Below, in pieces: positions 13,961 through 18,423 of a stretch of DNA of 18,423 nucleotides. The notes beneath the pieces are model-generated. The model was given only the letters and a program-made list of their open reading frames with translations, did no database searches and was not told the origin of the DNA. The DNA lies in NCBI GenBank assembly GCA_902492205.1, contig CABUKU010000041.1:1-18423 (forward strand), written 5' to 3'. How positions within the stretch are numbered: the first letter of the stretch is position 1; each line of letters starts with the position of its first letter. This DNA comes from an uncultured Bacteroides sp. GTDB taxonomy: Bacteria; Bacteroidota; Bacteroidia; Bacteroidales; Bacteroidaceae. The translations under genes were made by a program, and so were the position numbers.

Positions 13961-15484
13961 TTATAGTTTCACTTTTGTTTTCTTCGCCTTCGATTCATTC
14001 TGCAAACGGTCGAGGGCTGTCACTACATAACGGAATTTCTTCTTTCCAAGTTCGTAGGGCATAATATAAGAACTGTCACGCGTTACGGCAACTATCTTTG
14101 AAGGGTTATCCAAATCGACTTTCTCTTTACGGTCGAACTTATAGACGCAATAAGTTACGGCTCTATCCATCTCCGTTTTATATTTCGGAGAATTCCACGT
14201 TAATTTATATCCTTCACTTGTCCATTTCTTCTTTAATTTGGCAACCGGTTTCGGAGCTTTGTCGTCCATATGAGCAAATACGGGAGGAAGAGCAGGATTA
14301 CGTTGGTAAACTTTCGTCAAAGCTTCCATGTAATTGCCGGGGTTAGTCATCAAAGCATTGCAACTCCAAAAACAGTTTCCCTGTATGTTGGGCAAAGTAC
14401 GTGAAAGATACATTTTGCGAGGCAACTGATTCATGCGGCTATCCTTTAAATCGGGGAACTTGGCAGTGCGTACCACATCCTGACCTATAAATAAAGGAAT
14501 CCCGGCTGCATTGGCAGACCACCAGTTTATCAAAGTTTCATAATCGGCAGCTTTATGTCCTATCTCCCAATAAACCTGAGGGATATTATAATCTATCCAA
14601 CCTTTTTTTGCCCAGTAAATTACATCGGCATACAAATCATCATAATTCTGCAAACCATTGGTTTCACTACCTGATCCGTCGGGAGTATTCTTTTTATTGC
14701 GATAGATACCAAAAGGAGATACACCGAACTTCACCCACGGCTTAGTGTCACGAATAGTTTGATGAAGTTCCTTTATCAACAGATTTACATTATTCCTACG
14801 CCAATCGTCTTTACGTCCGGCAAAACCATAAGGCACACCATAGCGGGCGAAACTGGCATCATCAGGGAATTCTTTTCCGGGAATGGGATAAGGATAGAAA
14901 TAATCATCCATGTGAATGGCATCTACATCATAACGTTTCACAATATCTGCCATCACCAGATTGATGAACTTACGGCTCTCGGGTAATCCCGGATCAAAAT
15001 AACGCTGATTGCCATAAACAACAAACCACTCCGGATGGCTGTAATAAATATGCCCGGGAGAAAGCTTAACGTTGATATTTGTCTGCACGCGATAAGGGTT
15101 AACCCATGCATGAAACTCCATACCGCGTTTATGGCATTCATCAATCATAAAAGCCAAAGGGTCCCAAACGGGAGACGGTGCCTGTCCTTGCACTCCTGTG
15201 AGGAAACGGCTCCACGGTTCGAGCCGGGAAGGATAAAAAGCATCTGCTTCGGGACGTATCTGAAACAACACCGCATTGATACCTGCTTTTTGCAGAGAAT
15301 CCAAGCGGTTGCGTAACCATACTCTTGCCTCCTGTGGAGTGCGTTTATAGAAATCATTTGTTCCAACCGTATGCATCCACACACCACGGAACTCTCTTTT
15401 AGGGGTTAGTTGCGCCATTGTAAACTGCGCGCACAACAACAGAATCACTGTTGCTACAATCGTTCTTATTCTCATTTTATTCAT
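13961..15484 (-). CDS. Secreted GHL10/DUF187-family glycoside-hydrolase-like protein
   Basis: The 507-residue precursor has a signal peptide: basic MNKMRIRTIV, hydrophobic core 9-20, and a likely cut after TMA (residue 24). The TIM-barrel-like domain (about 30-400) shows REFRGVWMHTV at 30-40, NAVLFQIRPEADAFYPS at 70-86, FHAWVNPYRV at 124-133, IHMDDYFYP at 190-198 with acidic Asp193 and Asp194, FGVSPFGIYR at 253-262, and IPQVYWEIGH at 301-310. A fibronectin-III-like tail follows (about 415-505). This is the family of Escherichia coli DigH (YddW), reported to cleave peptidoglycan glycan strands lacking stem peptides; that activity is possible here but not shown. No lipobox is seen, so it is periplasmic or exported. 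ATG 15484 is used; ATG 15475 is an equally possible start within the signal peptide. It is transcribed toward the capsule operon and is a separate unit. Confidence 0.9.
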   Translation of the reverse strand: MNKMRIRTIVATVILLLCAQFTMAQLTPKREFRGVWMHTVGTNDFYKRTPQEARVWLRNRLDSLQKAGINAVLFQIRPEADAFYPSRLEPWSRFLTGVQGQAPSPVWDPLAFMIDECHKRGMEFHAWVNPYRVQTNINVKLSPGHIYYSHPEWFVVYGNQRYFDPGLPESRKFINLVMADIVKRYDVDAIHMDDYFYPYPIPGKEFPDDASFARYGVPYGFAGRKDDWRRNNVNLLIKELHQTIRDTKPWVKFGVSPFGIYRNKKNTPDGSGSETNGLQNYDDLYADVIYWAKKGWIDYNIPQVYWEIGHKAADYETLINWWSANAAGIPLFIGQDVVRTAKFPDLKDSRMNQLPRKMYLSRTLPNIQGNCFWSCNALMTNPGNYMEALTKVYQRNPALPPVFAHMDDKAPKPVAKLKKKWTSEGYKLTWNSPKYKTEMDRAVTYCVYKFDRKEKVDLDNPSKIVAVTRDSSYIMPYELGKKKFRYVVTALDRLQNESKAKKTKVKL

Positions 15485-15504
15485 TAAGTTGCTGATAGTT
15501 TTGA

Positions 15505-15512
15505 CAAAAGTC
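15505..15512 (-). promoter_or_regulatory. Weak candidate -7 element for the glycosidase gene
   Basis: On the - strand the bases read GACTTTTG, seven of eight matches to TAnnTTTG counting the two free positions. The element lies about 20 bp ahead of ATG 15484, so the leader would be short. No good -33 box is visible. Confidence 0.3.
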
Positions 15513-15547
15513 GTGTTTTTTTATGAATTACGAAAGAATATTTTGTG

Positions 15548-15555
15548 TAACTTTG
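15548..15555 (+). promoter_or_regulatory. Candidate -7 promoter element of uvrA
   Basis: TAACTTTG matches TAnnTTTG exactly. It lies 24 bp before ATG 15580, which puts the transcript start near 15563. The element falls downstream of the earlier in-frame ATG at 15523, which is the main reason for choosing 15580 as the uvrA start. No LexA-like operator was recognised nearby. Confidence 0.6.
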
Positions 15556-15579
15556 CAAGCCACTTTTAGAAAGCTATTT

Positions 15580-18363
15580 ATGTCTCAAGAAAAATATATT
15601 TCAATCAAGGGAGCCCGTGTCAACAACCTTAAAAATGTTGATGTGGATATTCCGCGCAACAAACTTGTTGTAATCACCGGACTATCGGGTTCGGGAAAAT
15701 CTTCTCTTGCATTCGATACACTATATGCAGAAGGACAACGGCGCTATGTGGAGAGTCTATCTTCTTATGCCCGCCAGTTTCTCGGACGAATGAGCAAGCC
15801 GGAATGTGATTTTATCAAAGGGATACCTCCTGCCATTGCCATTGAGCAAAAAGTGAACAGCCGCAATCCACGCTCTACGGTAGGAACCTCTACCGAGATT
15901 TACGAATATTTGCGACTGCTCTATGCCCGTGTAGGTAAGACCTATTCTCCCGTTAGCGGTGAATTAGTGAAAAAGCACAGTCCGGAAGATGCGGTAAACT
16001 GCATGCTTTCTTATCCGGCCGGAACACGCTATACGATTCTTACCCCTATCTTTCTGCGTGCAGACCGCACATTGAGCAAGCAACTCGAAATGGACTTGAT
16101 GCAAGGTTTCACCCGTGTGGAGATTGACGGTAACATTGTTCCCATAGAAGATGTGTTGGCAAACGGAGCCCCTGAAGATTACAAGGAGATTTATTTGCTG
16201 ATTGACCGCATGGCAAGCGACAGTTCGAAAGACAGTATCAGCCGCCTCACCGACTCCGTGGAAACTGCATTTTATGAAGGTGACGGTAACTGCTATCTTC
16301 GTTTTTATACAGACAACGGTACGGAACTGCATAAGTTCAGCAAGAAGTTTGAAGCCGACGGCATTACTTTCGAAGAACCTAATGACCAGATGTTCAGCTT
16401 CAACTCCCCTATCGGAGCTTGTCCCGAATGCGAAGGGTTCGGTAAGGTTATCGGTATAGATGAAAGCCTTGTTGTTCCCAACCGCGCATTGAGCGTATAT
16501 GACGGTGCAATAGTTTGCTGGCGTGGCGAGAAAATGGGAGAATGGAAAGATGCCCTGATACATGCCGCGGCTAAGTTCGACTTCCCTATCTTCACTCCCT
16601 ATTATGAACTGACCGACGAACAACGCAGGGTGTTGTGGGAAGGAAACCAATATTTTCACGGGATTAACGATTTCTTCCGTATGCTGGAAGAGAATCAGTA
16701 TAAGATACAATACCGTGTAATGCTGGCACGTTACAGAGGAAAAACAACCTGTCCTGTCTGCCACGGCACACGTTTGAAGAAAGAAGCAGGATATGTCAAA
16801 GTAGGCGGCTACCCTATTTCGCAATTAGTGGACTTGCCTATCACCGAGCTGAAACAATTCTTTGACAACCTGAAATTGGATGAGCACGACACGGTAGTGG
16901 CAAAACGCATCCTGACAGAAATAAACAACCGGATCGACTTCTTGGTGAATGTAGGTCTAGGCTATCTCACCCTGAACCGTCTGAGTAACTCTCTTTCGGG
17001 TGGTGAAAGCCAACGTATCAATCTCGCCACTTCATTGGGAAGCAGCCTTGTAGGTTCTTTATATATACTGGATGAACCCAGCATCGGGCTACACTCACGT
17101 GATACGGACAAACTGATAAAAGTTCTCCGTCAGTTGCAACAGTTGGGTAACACGGTAGTGGTTGTGGAGCACGATGAAGAAATAATCCGCGCAGCCGATT
17201 ACATCATTGACGTAGGCCCCGAAGCAGGTCGCTTGGGAGGAAAAATCGTATATGCCGGAAACATGGATGAACTGAAACCGGAAAGCGGAAGCCATACGGT
17301 AAGTTACCTATTGGGAGAAGAAACAATAGATCTCCCGTCCCATCATCGTCCGTGGAACAATTATATCACGATAAAAGGTGCGCGGGAAAATAACCTCAAA
17401 GGCATTGACGTAAAGTTCCCGCTTAATGTAATGACTGTGGTGACAGGAGTCAGTGGTTCGGGTAAATCGACTTTAGTGCGAGATATTTTTTATAAGGCAC
17501 TGAAACGTGAATACAGCGAAACCAGCGAACGCCCCGGTGAGCACGTTGCCATAGAGGGAGACATTAAATCGGCCAAAGACATAGAATTCGTTGACCAGAA
17601 CCCTATCGGCAAATCATCACGTTCCAATCCCGTAACTTATGTGAAGGCTTATGACGAGATACGTAAACTGTTTGCCGACCAGCCACTAGCCAAGCAAATG
17701 GGCTACTCCCCTTCTTATTTCTCTTTCAACATGGAAGGAGGACGTTGTGAAGAATGTAAGGGCGACGGAACTATCACGGTGGAAATGCAATTTATGGCAG
17801 ATTTGGTTCTGGAGTGTGAAAGCTGTCACGGCAAACGTTTCAAGAGTGACACACTGGAAGTGAAATTCAAAGATAAAAACATCTACGACATACTGGAAAT
17901 GACAGTAAACCAAGCAATCGAATTCTTCACGGAACACGGGCAGAAAAAGATTGTGAAGAAGTTACTGCCGTTGCAAAGTGTCGGTTTAGGTTACATCAAA
18001 CTGGGACAATCATCGTCCACTCTCTCCGGTGGTGAAAACCAACGTGTGAAATTGGCTTATTTCCTCAGCATAGAGAAAGCAGAGCCTACAATCTTTATCT
18101 TCGACGAACCAACTACCGGTCTTCACTTCCATGACATCAAAAAGTTGCTCGAAGCTTTTGATGCACTCATTGAAAGAGGACATACAATAGTTATCATCGA
18201 ACACAATATGGATGTAATCAAGTGTGCCGACTATATTATCGACCTCGGTCCCGAGGGAGGAAATAAAGGAGGAAATCTCGTTGTAACAGGAACACCGGAA
18301 GAAGTAGCCGACTGTGCCGCATCCTATACAGGGCAATTCCTTAAAGAAAAACTTGAAAAGTAA
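15580..18363 (+). CDS. uvrA: UvrABC excinuclease ATPase subunit UvrA
   Basis: UvrA dimers scan DNA for bulky lesions and load UvrB in nucleotide excision repair. From ATG 15580 the protein has 927 residues, close to E. coli UvrA (940). ABC half 1: Walker A GLSGSGKS at 34-41, UvrB-binding insert about 120-260, CPECEGFG at 281-288, CPVCHGTRL at 391-399, signature LSGGESQR at 472-479, Walker B LDEPSIGLH at 497-505. ABC half 2: GVSGSGKS at 623-630, an intact zinc module with Cys723, Cys726, Cys746 and Cys749, LSGGENQR at 815-822, FDEPTTGLH at 841-849, and the His-loop EHNMD at 874-878. The first zinc module keeps only Cys281 and Cys284; the partner CxxC is missing. An ATG at 15523 would add 19 unconserved residues and lies before the promoter element. 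Divergent from the glycosidase gene and outside the capsule operon. Confidence 0.96.
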   Translation: MSQEKYISIKGARVNNLKNVDVDIPRNKLVVITGLSGSGKSSLAFDTLYAEGQRRYVESLSSYARQFLGRMSKPECDFIKGIPPAIAIEQKVNSRNPRSTVGTSTEIYEYLRLLYARVGKTYSPVSGELVKKHSPEDAVNCMLSYPAGTRYTILTPIFLRADRTLSKQLEMDLMQGFTRVEIDGNIVPIEDVLANGAPEDYKEIYLLIDRMASDSSKDSISRLTDSVETAFYEGDGNCYLRFYTDNGTELHKFSKKFEADGITFEEPNDQMFSFNSPIGACPECEGFGKVIGIDESLVVPNRALSVYDGAIVCWRGEKMGEWKDALIHAAAKFDFPIFTPYYELTDEQRRVLWEGNQYFHGINDFFRMLEENQYKIQYRVMLARYRGKTTCPVCHGTRLKKEAGYVKVGGYPISQLVDLPITELKQFFDNLKLDEHDTVVAKRILTEINNRIDFLVNVGLGYLTLNRLSNSLSGGESQRINLATSLGSSLVGSLYILDEPSIGLHSRDTDKLIKVLRQLQQLGNTVVVVEHDEEIIRAADYIIDVGPEAGRLGGKIVYAGNMDELKPESGSHTVSYLLGEETIDLPSHHRPWNNYITIKGARENNLKGIDVKFPLNVMTVVTGVSGSGKSTLVRDIFYKALKREYSETSERPGEHVAIEGDIKSAKDIEFVDQNPIGKSSRSNPVTYVKAYDEIRKLFADQPLAKQMGYSPSYFSFNMEGGRCEECKGDGTITVEMQFMADLVLECESCHGKRFKSDTLEVKFKDKNIYDILEMTVNQAIEFFTEHGQKKIVKKLLPLQSVGLGYIKLGQSSSTLSGGENQRVKLAYFLSIEKAEPTIFIFDEPTTGLHFHDIKKLLEAFDALIERGHTIVIIEHNMDVIKCADYIIDLGPEGGNKGGNLVVTGTPEEVADCAASYTGQFLKEKLEK

Positions 18364-18369
18364 TTTATT

Positions 18370-18423
18370 TCCCTCTTGAGAGACTGTGTAAAAACTAGTT
18401 TTTACACAGTCTCTCAAGAGGGA
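18370..18423. terminator. 54-bp perfect palindrome after uvrA
   Basis: The bases from 18370 to the end of the window form a palindrome with 27-bp arms and no mismatches, centred on ACTAGT. The outer part is TCCCTCTTGAGAGACTGTG and the inner part A/T-rich. It starts 6 bp after the uvrA stop, so it probably ends uvrA transcription, possibly from both sides. The window cuts off there, so any flanking T run or further pairing cannot be seen. Confidence 0.7.

Noticed and set aside
15523..15579. Upstream ATG of uvrA adding 19 residues
   Set aside because: It precedes the exact TAnnTTTG element at 15548-15555, and the extra residues do not resemble UvrA N-termini; MSQEKYISIKGARVNNLK is the typical start.
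15964..16824. Long open frame of 286 codons antisense to uvrA
   Set aside because: It lies wholly within well-conserved uvrA coding sequence and its translation shows no domain; this is a codon-bias shadow.
1..18423. CRISPR array, tRNA or rRNA gene, intact insertion sequence, or invertible promoter repeats
   Set aside because: No regularly spaced repeats, cloverleaf-like runs, transposase frames or paired inverted repeats flanking a promoter were seen on either strand.

Overview
The window reads as chromosomal DNA from a gut-type member of the Bacteroidales, most likely Bacteroides, Phocaeicola or Parabacteroides. The basis is the gene content (the 3' end of a capsule or surface-polysaccharide locus of the kind common in these genera), the TAnnTTTG-type -7 promoter elements before uvrA and before a small gene, and the mostly weak ribosome binding sites. 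No taxonomic marker was compared, so the genus is an inference.

Positions 1-499 hold the end of an unrecognised protein gene. A 225-bp non-coding stretch with a strong 16-bp hairpin follows. From 725 to 13750 twelve genes lie on the + strand, nearly all overlapping or separated by fewer than 30 bp, and look like one long operon for a Wzx/Wzy-dependent polysaccharide. The first half (725-8068) is very AT-rich and is the structure-specific part: a Wzy-type polymerase, a GT2 glycosyltransferase, a soluble alkaline-phosphatase-superfamily protein, a Wzx flippase, a LicD-family phosphotransferase and a GT4 glycosyltransferase. The second half (8097-13750) is less AT-rich in several genes. It is a widely shared module: UDP-GlcNAc 4,6-dehydratase/5-epimerase, UDP-sugar 2-epimerase, an RmlD-like 4-reductase, a WbuB-type GT4, a WbpL/WecA-type initiating sugar-phosphate transferase and a WbuC cupin. 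The module should make a UDP-N-acetyl-6-deoxy-L-hexosamine (L-FucNAc, or perhaps L-QuiNAc), start the repeat unit on undecaprenyl phosphate and add the L-sugar. The upstream glycosyltransferases would extend the unit, the LicD and phosphatase-like proteins may add or modify a phosphate-linked group, and Wzx and Wzy would export and polymerise it.

After the operon come a candidate 31-residue membrane protein gene (13810-13905) and a perfect 18-bp hairpin that can terminate transcription from both sides. A secreted GHL10/DUF187 glycoside-hydrolase-like protein follows on the - strand (13961-15484). Diverging from it is uvrA (15580-18363), the nucleotide excision repair ATPase, and a 54-bp perfect palindrome closes the window.

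Points most worth a second look: the soluble phosphatase-superfamily protein sharing an operon with LicD; the stand-alone reductase that lacks the epimerase cupin of CapF; the 13-bp-arm palindrome inside licD; the small membrane protein gene; and the half-lost first zinc site of UvrA. I saw no tRNA, rRNA, CRISPR array, intact insertion sequence or invertible promoter.
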